64,000 bases of DNA, taken from the NCBI GenBank assembly GCA_027451905.1, contig DAIDHV010000002.1:434001-498000 (forward strand), written 5' to 3'. A program made the position numbers and the translations under genes. Origin of the DNA: Armatimonadota bacterium. Lineage in GTDB: Bacteria > Armatimonadota > Fimbriimonadia > Fimbriimonadales > Fimbriimonadaceae. The notes beneath the pieces are model-generated. The model worked only from the letters and a program-made list of their open reading frames with translations. It did no database searches and was not told the origin of the DNA. This document shows, one piece after another, positions 7,740-16,456 of the stretch; the stretch's first letter is position 1, and each line of letters starts with the position of its first letter.

Positions 7740-10229
7740 TTACTTTGACTTTTTCGGCTGAACAATCGGATGCTGTTTTGCAGAAGGCGGGCAGTCTTGG
7801 TACGGATACTCGCGGTTCGGATAGACGCTATGCCAAATTTGCTGATTCAGAGCCAGGTCGTCGCTTTCATCGGGATAGTCAAATTGAAGCGCCTGCGCAC
7901 CTGGCCGATTAAGAGTGGTCAGGCTTATCTGCGGATTCAGTGCGGTATAGGGCTGAAGATTGGGTTGGCGCTGAAAGCAATTTGCCATGATGGGCGCATT
8001 GCGGTCAAACCTTGTCATCGGCGGAATCTTCAAAATCGCCTCGATGGTACGAAGAACCGAAGCCTGGTCATAATAGGTGCGATTCGTCCCCATGCCCCTA
8101 GAATAAGGGCTAACGACGAGGCAAATGCTGCGGTGACCATCAATATGATCGTAACCATCCTGAGGGTCATCTTCAATGATGAAAATGGCGGTTGATTTCC
8201 AGTACTTCGAGTGGGAAACCGCGTCGACGACTCGACCAACTGCTTCATCGTTGTCGGCGTTCATGGCACATGGGGTTGGCATGCCAGGAGCCTCGCCCGA
8301 CGTATGATCCTGCTCTAAATAAAGAACGGTGAGATCTGCCAACTTTTTGCCCTTTTTGATTCGCGAATGAAAGTCTTTGATAAACTCGTCAGCCCGCACT
8401 TGGTCGGGAATTGTTAGATTCCAGCCCGGGAAATGGTGATCAGAAACGCTCCACAGCCGCTTTTCTTGAATCGAAGGAGTCCAAGGCAGAGGCTTGTGAT
8501 CTTGATACAAATTCCAGCAGTCTGTCCAAGTCATTTTAGGCGGCAAGTTTGCATAGACGTACTCACCGTAATTCCGCACCGTCTTGCCATGATCCAAGGC
8601 ATCGTCCCAAATGGCACCAGAAGAGCTGATGGCAAGAGGATCATCTCCCCAAGGATAGCTGCGGGTCCATCCTCCAAAAGACCGTTCTAAATAGGCGGTT
8701 GAATTGGCTTCTGTGCTCCACGCGTGGCCATCGGTAGAAATGACTGAATCGCAAAAATAGCGGGTTAAAGTGCCGAACTCTTTGGCAAGCCTGTGCTCAT
8801 TGGGAGTCACTTTTTTGCCAAAGTTGACCAAATAAGAGTCTCCGTCAACCGTGTCACCAAGAACTTGGTCATAGGTCCGGTTTTCTTTGATGATGTAGAT
8901 AACATGAGAAATCTGGGGCGGTAAAACGGCGTGATCAGGCTTTTCTGATTTTGGTTGTCGGCTTAACACCTTCGTTGAAGGGAGGGCGCCGCTGCTGTCA
9001 ATAACTGATATTGATCCCAAAGAATCGAACACCGAATAGCCCATTCCTGGCTTAGATTTGGTTGCCCGGGTTGCCGGCAATGGCGTGAAGCTTGGGGTTG
9101 GATTCTGGGCGAAATGGCTTGGCTCCTTTGTTGAGTTTCCGACGCCGTTGGTGCAAGCCACCACAATTTGATTGTTATGGATTGCAATTGCAATCGGGTA
9201 ATCGGGGGTGTTGAGAGAGCCCAACTGCTTACCCCGCTTTGTAAAGAACCTCACTTGATTAGCACCACCGCAGGCAACCGCAACCGCACTGTGCAGATCT
9301 CCTGCCAGTGCATTGGGAGAAGCCCCAAATTCGGTTAACTTGGCAACTCGCCATACTCTTTTGATCTGGAAGTTTTGGGTGCTCACGCTTGTGACCGCAT
9401 CTGAATTGGCATCGGGCACCAAAATTCTCCCATCGAATATCACTGGCTGCCCTGGCAAAAGCCCAAGTTTGAGCCTTTTGACCGTCTCTAAAGTGCGCGT
9501 TTGAATCAGGCAAAGCTCTCCGTGCCTTGCAATTCCACGCCGATCCACTGGCACTAAAGTTCCTGATGTTGTTTCGGCAGGGTGGTGTCCAACATGCTTG
9601 GTGCTTAGGCAAGTGACTGCGCACATTTTGCCGTTGTCAAAAAGCACAACCCCAAAAGGGGCCACATCGGTAGGGGACATCCGAAACTTGCCGGTTGTGA
9701 TATTGACTTTTGCAATGGCATTATCGCGGCTCAAACAAACATACAACCAGTTGCCATTAGAGGAAAATGTAAGTCCGCATGGGTAAGACGGCCCCGAAAT
9801 AGCAGAGTGATTCTGAAGAGTTATCGCCCTAAGAAAGGAGATTTCGCCTCCGTTGACCCGATAAAGTTCAACTCCTGAACCCGCGTCGGAGCAAGCCAAC
9901 CGCTTGCCCGATTGAGAAAGGGCAATCCCCAATTGAGACGTTCCCGCATGGATTGGATAGGAGTGGTACTGCCCAGACTGAAGATCAACCACCGTGATGC
10001 CGGAATCTGTTTTGACGTAGGCAAACTGCCCATTCTTACTCAGCACAAAATCCACCGGCCGCGCGGGAAATTCAATTGTGCGCTTTGGAATTGCGATCTC
10101 CTTTCCTGTGTGAAGTCGGATGAGCTTTTCTTGAAGCGTTGGCCCTTTCCAAAAACCAAGGGCCGCATGAGGCAGCAATACGACCGAAGACATCACAATC
10201 GCACTGATCATTTTGGAAAAGGAGTTCAT
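7740..10229 (-). CDS. Secreted beta-propeller / phosphoesterase (alkaline phosphatase superfamily) fusion
   Basis: About 829 residues. A signal peptide (MNSFSKMISAIVMSSVVLLPHAALG) leads into a YncE-like propeller (about residues 50-400) with strand repeats such as GLTFSSNGNWLYVCLSRDN. A phosphoesterase domain then starts at HVIYIIKENRTYDQVLGD and includes VISTDGHAWSTEANSTAYLE, LYLEQDHTSGEAPGMPTP, NDEAVGRVVDAVS and IFIIEDDPQDGYDHIDGHRS, whose Asp/His residues fit a metal site. The architecture is known from Bacteroidetes, Acidobacteria and Planctomycetes; substrates are uncertain. I use the ATG at 10229; a TTG sits one codon upstream. It is divergent from a prepilin gene. Confidence 0.85.
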   Translation of the reverse strand: MNSFSKMISAIVMSSVVLLPHAALGFWKGPTLQEKLIRLHTGKEIAIPKRTIEFPARPVDFVLSKNGQFAYVKTDSGITVVDLQSGQYHSYPIHAGTSQLGIALSQSGKRLACSDAGSGVELYRVNGGEISFLRAITLQNHSAISGPSYPCGLTFSSNGNWLYVCLSRDNAIAKVNITTGKFRMSPTDVAPFGVVLFDNGKMCAVTCLSTKHVGHHPAETTSGTLVPVDRRGIARHGELCLIQTRTLETVKRLKLGLLPGQPVIFDGRILVPDANSDAVTSVSTQNFQIKRVWRVAKLTEFGASPNALAGDLHSAVAVACGGANQVRFFTKRGKQLGSLNTPDYPIAIAIHNNQIVVACTNGVGNSTKEPSHFAQNPTPSFTPLPATRATKSKPGMGYSVFDSLGSISVIDSSGALPSTKVLSRQPKSEKPDHAVLPPQISHVIYIIKENRTYDQVLGDTVDGDSYLVNFGKKVTPNEHRLAKEFGTLTRYFCDSVISTDGHAWSTEANSTAYLERSFGGWTRSYPWGDDPLAISSSGAIWDDALDHGKTVRNYGEYVYANLPPKMTWTDCWNLYQDHKPLPWTPSIQEKRLWSVSDHHFPGWNLTIPDQVRADEFIKDFHSRIKKGKKLADLTVLYLEQDHTSGEAPGMPTPCAMNADNDEAVGRVVDAVSHSKYWKSTAIFIIEDDPQDGYDHIDGHRSICLVVSPYSRGMGTNRTYYDQASVLRTIEAILKIPPMTRFDRNAPIMANCFQRQPNLQPYTALNPQISLTTLNRPGAQALQFDYPDESDDLALNQQIWHSVYPNREYPYQDCPPSAKQHPIVQPKKSK

Positions 10230-10294
10230 CAACCCTGAAGTTCTACCTTGCTCCCACCACTCGCATGTTTCTCTCCCTTAGGGTTTTGCAGAGA

Positions 10295-10322
10295 TTTAAC
10301 ACAAAGATAACCCTCCTATAAT
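10295..10322 (+). promoter_or_regulatory. Candidate promoter of the first prepilin gene
   Basis: A perfect TATAAT at 10317-10322 lies 34 bp before the ATG. Instead of a clear -35 box there are two TTAAC-like units, TTTAACAC at 10295 and GATAACCC at 10306, 11 bp apart. This recalls the four-unit array upstream of the other prepilin gene at 20331-20369. Only two units make this weak. Confidence 0.4.
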
Positions 10323-10355
10323 CAAACCAAAACAATCAGACGATAAAGTAAATCC

Positions 10356-11201
10356 ATGCGAAAGGCGTTTACTCTCATAGAACTCCTCGTGGTCATTGCA
10401 ATTATTGCGATATTGGCAGCAATTCTCTTTCCCGTATTCGCTCAGGCAAAAGCCGCCGCCAAGCAAACGGCCTCACTGTCTGGACTGAAGCAGGTTTCGT
10501 TGGGGCTCCAGATGTATGCCACCGACAACGATGATATGTCGGTCATGCACTATGGTTGGGCACCTCCAGGAGCCGCAGACCAAGATCAGTATCACTATAA
10601 CGACACTTGGGTTGGTGCAACTTTCCCCTACATCAAAAACAACTCAATCTACTTTGATAAGGACTTTGGCGAGATTTCAAACTACAACACCCTTTACCAA
10701 GATCCTTACTACACTTCCAATTTCTACACCTACGCTTGGTCTTGGATCACAACTTTTTCGATCAACGCGGATGGCTATAGTGAGCAAACCTATACCGGTA
10801 GCTGCACGAATCTGGGAAATGCCATTGACCAACCCAGAAGCTTAAGTGGAATTGATTCCATTGCTGATCGCCTCGCCGTTACCCCAACTCGATACGCTGC
10901 CATTCCAAACTACTCTTGGATGTACTTCCTGAGCTACAACGCATCGTGGCCGGTAGCCGACGCGTATGCTACCACTTGGAACTGGAACCAGCTGGTTTTT
11001 GATGCTCGCAAGCAATATCCGGCTAAGTTTATTGGTGCCTTTGCCGACGGTCATGCTGGAAGATTTGGCTCCGAGAAGTTCGTCAAGGAATATGTTAACG
11101 GCGGGGGAACCAGCGAAGCTACAACCACTGCTCAATACTGCCAGCAAATGCAGCAACGAAATCTATGGCAATTCTGGGGAGCACCTTGGTCTTCCGACTA
11201 G
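10356..11201 (+). CDS. Prepilin-type N-terminal cleavage/methylation domain protein (type II pseudopilin-like)
   Basis: A 281-residue protein. The leader MRKA is followed by [19 protein letters not shown], the hydrophobic type IV pilin/pseudopilin helix with Glu5, then [15 protein letters not shown] and NDDMS, as in the DUF1559-like proteins abundant in Armatimonadota and Planctomycetes. Near the C-terminus GAFADGHAGRF matches the usual ADGH motif. The residue before the cleavage site is Ala rather than the usual Gly. The body is rich in Tyr, Trp and Asn. No pilus assembly gene is nearby. The 3' end overlaps the following lipoprotein gene by 37 bp. Confidence 0.85.
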   Translation: MRKAFTLIELLVVIAIIAILAAILFPVFAQAKAAAKQTASLSGLKQVSLGLQMYATDNDDMSVMHYGWAPPGAADQDQYHYNDTWVGATFPYIKNNSIYFDKDFGEISNYNTLYQDPYYTSNFYTYAWSWITTFSINADGYSEQTYTGSCTNLGNAIDQPRSLSGIDSIADRLAVTPTRYAAIPNYSWMYFLSYNASWPVADAYATTWNWNQLVFDARKQYPAKFIGAFADGHAGRFGSEKFVKEYVNGGGTSEATTTAQYCQQMQQRNLWQFWGAPWSSD

Positions 11202-11374
11202 TTTTTGCCGTCTGCGCGTTGTCCTTGTTGGTGGGATGCAGTCAGCCTGGCACGGCCGGAGTTGAGATGAGCGGAAAGTCATTGGAAGCCAAACGGAAAG
11301 CGCTAGACCCTAACGATCCTCTGAAGCAGCCAGTTGACCACCACGGCGGAGCGTCGGGGCCTGGCGCAAGATAA
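11165..11374 (+). CDS. Small lipoprotein
   Basis: A 69-residue peptide with a hydrophobic signal (VFRLVFAVCALSLLVGC) ending in a lipobox LVGC, so Cys25 would be lipidated. The mature part is about 45 polar residues with KRKALDPNDPLKQPVDHHGG. It overlaps the end of the prepilin gene in another frame, and its stop is immediately followed by the TTG of the sulfotransferase gene, which supports it as a translated member of the operon. Function unknown. Confidence 0.65.
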   Translation: MAILGSTLVFRLVFAVCALSLLVGCSQPGTAGVEMSGKSLEAKRKALDPNDPLKQPVDHHGGASGPGAR

Positions 11375-13297
11375 TTGGCAAAGACTCGAAAGAGCCCTCA
11401 AAAACAAAGGGGCATTGCTTCGTCAAAAAAGGCAATGCCCCATGATCCTTTATCGCGGGCAAGCCAAGCCTACAAATTAGGGCAATATGAACTTTGTCAT
11501 CATGAATGCCTTGCTATTCTCAAAACAAGTCCTTTAGAATTTGGGGCGATCCTTTACGATGGTTTTGCGGAGATGGCGCTGCGCCGATTTCCTTTTGCAA
11601 AAAGCCGCTTTGCACAAGCCGTCAAACTTCAACCCACCAGCGTTGAGGCCCAGGTTGCTTTGGCAACTGCTCTATTTGCTCTTAAAGAAATTGCGGCTGC
11701 CAAAGAAGTTGGGATGGCTGCCATAAACCTCAACCCCTTTGATCTTGAAGTGCGAGAGAACATTGCGGAGCAAGTGCTCCACGCAGGAGACCTTGACTTC
11801 GCACTCCAACAGTATCAAGACATTCTTGACCTCAACCCAAATGCGGCGAGTGCTTTGCGCCGCATTGCCGAAATCCATACCAAGCTAGGAAGGTTTAAAG
11901 AAGCCAAGGAAAGTTGGATGGGACTCATTGACATTGACGACAAGTCCATGGTTGCCCACCTACAACTTGGCAACTTAGAAATCCTTCAAAACAATCTGGA
12001 AGGCGCAAAAATTTGGGCAAAAAAGGCTCTCGAATTGTCGCATGAATCGGTGGAGGCTAACCTGCTTGCTGGGCTCGCAAATTCTGGGTCCGGTTATGGG
12101 GCCGACGCAACCGGCTACTTTAGGAAAGTCGTTGCGATGGTGCCCATGCATCCGATTGGCAATGCATCACTTGGCCTAGCTCTTCAGGAACAAGGAGACT
12201 TTGAACGAGCAAACGATCACTTGCGACGCTCACTTAAGGTATGGCCCAATAATGGGATGGCGTACTACGGGCTGGCTAGGTCTGCCAAGCAAAAGGATGA
12301 TCTATTGGCCCAGTCAATTCGCCAGGCTTTGAAGCATCCTGCTGCCCAAGTCCTTGACTTAAGTTATATGCACTATGCCTTGGGAAAGTGCAGTGAAGAT
12401 CTTACCGACTATCAAGCCGCGTTTAGCCACTACAAGCAAGCCAACGAACTTGCCTTTGAGTTTTGGTTTTCAAAGCGTCCATTTCATCATGAGCGCCATC
12501 AGCAAACTGTCACTCAAGCCATAGAGACTTTTAAGCGCCTGAAGGGTTCCCGAGGTCGGCTAAGAATTGAACAAACTCAATCACCCTCACCGGTTTTTAT
12601 CATCGGGATGATCCGATCTGGCACAACCCTGCTGGATCAAATCATTTCAAGCCATCCGCTGGTTTCTGCAGCCGGAGAAATCACCTATTGGCATGATAAC
12701 GCGGCAAAACTCATCGCCCCCAAAGATGGCGAGGCTACCCAAGAAACGCTTGACAACCTCGCAGAACGCTACTTGCAATTCATTCAAGAGTTTGCCGACG
12801 GGAAGCCTTTTGTTACCGACAAACTCCCCAACAACTATGAACTAGCGGGGCTGATTCATCTTGCCCTTCCTCAAGCAAAGTTTGTCCATATCAAACGCCA
12901 TCCCCTTGATAATTGCCTTTCGATATTCTCAACCGCCTATCAAAGACCACCTGCCTTTGCCAACCGACAAGCCGACATCGTATTTGTGTACAAACAATAC
13001 GAAAGAATCATGAGCTTTTGGCGCGAGGTGATTCCTAGCTCCCAATTGCTAGAGGTTCAGTACGAAAACTTAACTACCAATCAAGAAGAAGAAACCAAGC
13101 GGATCATTCAATTTCTGCAGCTTCCTTGGGATGAAACTTGCTTGTCTCCGGAGCTCAACAAAAGGTCGGTTCATACGCCAAGCACGTGGCAGGTCCGGCA
13201 GCCAGTTTACAGGTCATCAGTCTCTAGATGGAAGAAATTTGAGCCATGGCTGGAAGAATTTCGATCCCTCGCAGAAGGTTCCAAGTTTCTTAGCTAA
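11375..13297 (+). CDS. TPR repeat sulfotransferase family protein
   Basis: 640 residues. Residues about 25-370 are tandem tetratricopeptide repeats (for example ASALRRIAEIHTKLGRFKEA). Residues about 405-625 are a sulfotransferase domain: the PAPS 5'-phosphate loop FIIGMIRSGTTLLDQIISSHP, then FVTDKLPNNYELAGLIHLA, and a 3'-phosphate segment HIKRHPLDNCLSIFSTAYQ. This layout is a common bacterial family related to tyrosylprotein sulfotransferase; substrates are mostly unknown. The TTG start abuts the lipoprotein stop, so the prepilin, lipoprotein and sulfotransferase genes look like one unit. The protein has no signal peptide and is probably cytoplasmic. Confidence 0.85.
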   Translation: MAKTRKSPQKQRGIASSKKAMPHDPLSRASQAYKLGQYELCHHECLAILKTSPLEFGAILYDGFAEMALRRFPFAKSRFAQAVKLQPTSVEAQVALATALFALKEIAAAKEVGMAAINLNPFDLEVRENIAEQVLHAGDLDFALQQYQDILDLNPNAASALRRIAEIHTKLGRFKEAKESWMGLIDIDDKSMVAHLQLGNLEILQNNLEGAKIWAKKALELSHESVEANLLAGLANSGSGYGADATGYFRKVVAMVPMHPIGNASLGLALQEQGDFERANDHLRRSLKVWPNNGMAYYGLARSAKQKDDLLAQSIRQALKHPAAQVLDLSYMHYALGKCSEDLTDYQAAFSHYKQANELAFEFWFSKRPFHHERHQQTVTQAIETFKRLKGSRGRLRIEQTQSPSPVFIIGMIRSGTTLLDQIISSHPLVSAAGEITYWHDNAAKLIAPKDGEATQETLDNLAERYLQFIQEFADGKPFVTDKLPNNYELAGLIHLALPQAKFVHIKRHPLDNCLSIFSTAYQRPPAFANRQADIVFVYKQYERIMSFWREVIPSSQLLEVQYENLTTNQEEETKRIIQFLQLPWDETCLSPELNKRSVHTPSTWQVRQPVYRSSVSRWKKFEPWLEEFRSLAEGSKFLS

Positions 13298-13310
13298 GCA
13301 AGAAAATCCT

Positions 13311-13652
13311 TCAGTTTGTTTTCTCTAAGATTGCAACCGCGGCAGCATGACCCCGTTCATGGGTGATGGAGATATGCAGCCTGTACCCTTCTGATCTCCA
13401 TTTTTCGGCATCAATCACGGCAATGGGCTTGCCGGCTTCGTCATTTAAGATTTCGACGTCTTGCCAGCTAAGCTCAACCGACACGGCCTTGGCAATCGCT
13501 TCTTTGGCCGCCCACCGCCCTGCCAGTCTTTGAGGAGTTGTGACTACCTGCCGTTCCGAGGATGTTAAGATCCTCTCAATAAACTTTGGGTCCTCCATCG
13601 CCGATTCAATCCGGCTGACGTCTATCACGTCGATCCCAAGCCCAACAATCAT
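13311..13652 (-). CDS. acpS: Holo-[acyl-carrier-protein] synthase
   Basis: A 113-residue 4'-phosphopantetheinyl transferase of the AcpS type, which activates the acyl carrier protein with CoA. GLGIDVIDVSRIE gives the Mg-binding Asp8. RWAAKEAIAKA gives Lys50/Glu51. HISITHERGHAAAVAI is the C-terminal substrate motif. The length is typical of the short trimeric class. The ATG overlaps the stop of the upstream Fe-S protein gene by four bases, so the two are translationally coupled. Confidence 0.93.
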   Translation of the reverse strand: MIVGLGIDVIDVSRIESAMEDPKFIERILTSSERQVVTTPQRLAGRWAAKEAIAKAVSVELSWQDVEILNDEAGKPIAVIDAEKWRSEGYRLHISITHERGHAAAVAILEKTN

Positions 13653-15616
13653 TCCATGCCCCCGTTAGATTCTTGCATAAGGACGGCCAAATCAACAAGG
13701 CGGACTTGGTCTGATTTGTCAGCCGGGACTCCGGTCTCTAACATGATTTTGCAAAACGGACAGCCCAGTGCAATTTGAGTAGAACCCGTGTTCAACAGCT
13801 CTTCCATCCGCCGCTCAGCTGGTCTTTGGCCGGGGTCCTCTTCCATCCACATCCTGCCTCCGCCTGCGCCACAGCATAAGGTTTTCTTGCCGTGATTTTG
13901 AGGCTCAATCACCGGGAGGTTCAACAAGGACCTTGGGGCAATGGATTCACTGTTGACTCGTGCCAAGTAGCAGGGGTCGTGATAAGTAAATTGGCCCTCA
14001 ATCCGTTTTATCTTGCCTTCGTTGGCAAGCCGGGCAAGCATCTGGGTATGGTGCTCAACCTTAAGTTTGTCTTCAAAATCGGGGTATTCGTTCTTTAAAG
14101 TATTGAGGCAATGAGGGCATGCGGTGACGATGGAATGGAATTGATACTTTTTCAGGGTCTCGAGATTGCTTCCCGCTAGGTCTTGAAACATAAACTCATC
14201 ACCAACTCGTCTTGCCGGATCGCCGGTGCACGCTTCTTCCGTTCCCAAACAAGCAAAATCCACTTTAGCTTTGTTCAATAGAAAAGCAACCGCCTGAGAC
14301 GTTTTGATTCCAGCAGGATCGGTGGCTCCTGCACACCCAACCCAAAATAAGACGTCAAATGTCTTTTTGTCTCGAGCCAGAGGCACATCATGCCCTTGCA
14401 TCCATGCCTCACGATCGGTCGCATTGCCCCACGCGCTTCGGTTGGAGCCCATTTGTCGGAGCATGGTTGTAGCAGGACCGGTTAGTTTGCCCTCTGCAAC
14501 CAAATTTCGGCGCATGTCAACAATAAAATCAACCTGACGGATGAGGACCGGGCAGGCTTCTACGCAGGCATTGCAAGTTGTGCACGCCCATAGTTCTTCG
14601 TCGGTTACCTTTGCGGCAAGGGAAGCCTTGGTGTACAAAGCCGACCGCGTTTCTTGAACAATGAGCTGGGGGTTTAACTTTTTGCCGACGTTCCAAGCTG
14701 GGCACACTTCGGTGCAGCGTCCACATTCCATACAGGCATCCAAAGACATTAAATGCCAGCGGTCAAAATCTGCCGCCTCGCTTGCCCCAATTTTCCCAGT
14801 TTGCTCGACCTCTTCCATGAGAATCGGTTCCAATCTGCCCATTTCCACTTCCGGAGCACCAGCCGCGGTGGAGATTGCAACCAGCACATGCTTTAACTTC
14901 ATCTGAGGCAGAGTTACAAAGAAAACCCAAATCCAGCTCATGTGGAACCACCACGCAAACCGGTACATGGCAGGTGAAAACCTGCCCTCAAGAAGCCCCA
15001 AAGACGTTCCGACCGGCGAAACCCAGTTCCAATCATGCCATGGAGTCGAAGAGATTCTTGCTGCTTCTAGCCAATAGCCAGTCACGGCAACGACCAGCAA
15101 AAGCAACAGTGCCCAGTAGTCACTCCATTGGTGCCCCATCACCGGCCTTTGCCGCTGATTGCTCAGGAATCGTCTGATAAGTGCCCAGGAAACCCCCACC
15201 ACAAAGGCCATTCCCATGACGTCCAGAGTCATTTCGTACACTTCGTAATAAAGCCCATAATGAAATTTGATAGGGCTGTAGGTATTGATCGCCAGCAGGG
15301 TTGTGCCAATGGTCAGGGCCAAAAACCCATAAAAGATCAGCAGGTGCATGGGGGCCCCTGTAGTTTTGCGAGACCCCCTCACCTTCTTTTGGGCTAGGAT
15401 GTACACCAAAACGTGATGGATCCAGGTTTTGATGGTGCCAGCAAGGGTCTGAGGCTCCTTGGGCTTTGCCATTGGCTTGCCCTGCATCCAAAGCTTTGAC
15501 CTAGCCAAGACTTGTGCTGCCATAATGGCAAGGCTTAGGTACGTGATGAAGTAAAAAAGGTGCTTGCCATTAGCCGAAATGTACAGAAATTCGTGGCGAG
15601 TGGGAACGGAATTCAT
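13649..15616 (-). CDS. Membrane (Fe-S)-binding oxidoreductase with NarI-like and CCG domains
   Basis: 655 residues. The N-terminal third has about five or six membrane helices resembling a NarI-like quinone/heme domain. Two ferredoxin-type motifs follow, CMECGRCTEVCP near residue 293 and CTTCNACVEACP near 344, each fit for a [4Fe-4S] cluster. Then come two heterodisulfide-reductase CCG domains (VGCAG, ACPHCLNTL, DPCYLARV, CCGAGGGRMW). The same architecture occurs in mycobacterial EtfD, proposed to pass electrons from ETF to menaquinone, so an ETF:quinone or similar role is plausible. No etfAB is in the window. It is coupled to acpS. Confidence 0.82.
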   Translation of the reverse strand: MNSVPTRHEFLYISANGKHLFYFITYLSLAIMAAQVLARSKLWMQGKPMAKPKEPQTLAGTIKTWIHHVLVYILAQKKVRGSRKTTGAPMHLLIFYGFLALTIGTTLLAINTYSPIKFHYGLYYEVYEMTLDVMGMAFVVGVSWALIRRFLSNQRQRPVMGHQWSDYWALLLLLVVAVTGYWLEAARISSTPWHDWNWVSPVGTSLGLLEGRFSPAMYRFAWWFHMSWIWVFFVTLPQMKLKHVLVAISTAAGAPEVEMGRLEPILMEEVEQTGKIGASEAADFDRWHLMSLDACMECGRCTEVCPAWNVGKKLNPQLIVQETRSALYTKASLAAKVTDEELWACTTCNACVEACPVLIRQVDFIVDMRRNLVAEGKLTGPATTMLRQMGSNRSAWGNATDREAWMQGHDVPLARDKKTFDVLFWVGCAGATDPAGIKTSQAVAFLLNKAKVDFACLGTEEACTGDPARRVGDEFMFQDLAGSNLETLKKYQFHSIVTACPHCLNTLKNEYPDFEDKLKVEHHTQMLARLANEGKIKRIEGQFTYHDPCYLARVNSESIAPRSLLNLPVIEPQNHGKKTLCCGAGGGRMWMEEDPGQRPAERRMEELLNTGSTQIALGCPFCKIMLETGVPADKSDQVRLVDLAVLMQESNGGME

Positions 15617-15660
15617 AAGCGGCTCATCGTTGAGACGAATCTGAAGAGTACCTTTGCACC

Positions 15661-15891
15661 TAGGTGGGTGTTGAGGAACTCAAAACCCACCTAGCCCGGC
15701 AGGAGCGGGGACGCGACGTGAAGGTGCTTTGCAACTGAACATTGTCGGTAACCGTCTGGTTTCAGCGCAAATTAGACGGTTGACATGAACAATTGCCATA
15801 GATCGGCATTTGCTCTCGTTGAGATAGAGCAGGAGCATTACAACAACAAAGATGACATGAACAATTGCCATAGATCGGCATTTGTTCAACA
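15661..15891 (-). repeat. Structured dispersed repeat, copy 1 (with internal 72-bp duplication)
   Basis: Read on the reverse strand this is the same element as 20923-21080. By hand they align without gaps and are about 80% identical over roughly 150 columns. Predicted hairpins: TGCC/GGCA, a 7-bp ACCGTCT/AGACGGT, and a strong CTAGGTGGGT/ACCCACCTAG stem whose loop itself contains TTGAG/CTCAA. Copy 1 carries a 72-bp tandem duplication: the ~30-bp unit starting GACATGAACAATTGCC occurs at 15782 and 15854. The element ends about 45 bp before the Fe-S protein start, in the same orientation as that gene. Nature unknown: dispersed repeat or cis-acting RNA. Confidence 0.7.
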
Positions 15892-15985
15892 CCCAACTGG
15901 TCTCCTAAGTCTTAATTTAGGATTTTGAATGTGGAAGTTTGGCGCCTTACCGGATATCAGCACTTCCTTTGGCAACGGCATGGCG

Positions 15986-16447
15986 CTAACCGCCTTCTCT
16001 GCGCAAGACTTCCCCTGTAAAGTCTCCATCTTGCGTACCATCGGGGTTCTGAGAAATCCAATCCACAATATCCGCTTTGGCAAAGGTCACTTCATCACCC
16101 TTTTTCTTGCCGGTCAGCAATTTGGGTTGATTGGCAAGCTTTCCCGAAAAATTGTCGTTTGGCAAAAACTGGAGATGGTCAACCCAGATGTACTCTGGTC
16201 CAACCGGAGAATGAAATTCGACTTTGACCGCACCTTGAACGGTGCCTGCCTTGAGTTTTGTTAAAAAGGGATCGAGGGTGTTTTTGGCAGTTTGCTCGGC
16301 AACTGCCAGTTGTGGATCGGTTTCCGATGCGGTTTTAACTCCTTTCATCTGGCGTCCCTGCAGCATTCTGACCGTAAAAAAGCTAAAGGTCAATGACAGT
16401 AAAAACATTGCCACGACAACACCGATGACGACCCCTGTTCTTTTCAT
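15986..16447 (-). CDS. DUF2314 domain membrane-anchored protein
   Basis: 153 residues. One N-terminal membrane segment (VVIGVVVAMFLLSLTFSFF) is followed by a linker and a C-terminal domain of about 80 residues. That domain contains EYIWVDHLQFLPNDNFSG, LANQPKLL, KKGDEV and ADIVDWI, matching the DUF2314 pattern of unknown function. It lies nine bases after the S10 peptidase stop on the same strand, so the two are likely co-transcribed. No enzymatic residues can be named. Confidence 0.7.
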   Translation of the reverse strand: MKRTGVVIGVVVAMFLLSLTFSFFTVRMLQGRQMKGVKTASETDPQLAVAEQTAKNTLDPFLTKLKAGTVQGAVKVEFHSPVGPEYIWVDHLQFLPNDNFSGKLANQPKLLTGKKKGDEVTFAKADIVDWISQNPDGTQDGDFTGEVLRREGG

Positions 16448-16456
16448 TTGCGCTCG

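Noticed and set aside
15680..15892. Open frame of 70 codons through repeat copy 1 on the reverse strand, with a matching frame in copy 2
   Set aside because: Differences between copies are not biased to third positions, and no ribosome site is visible. The frame is explained by ungapped alignment of a structured element, so I kept it as a repeat rather than a gene.
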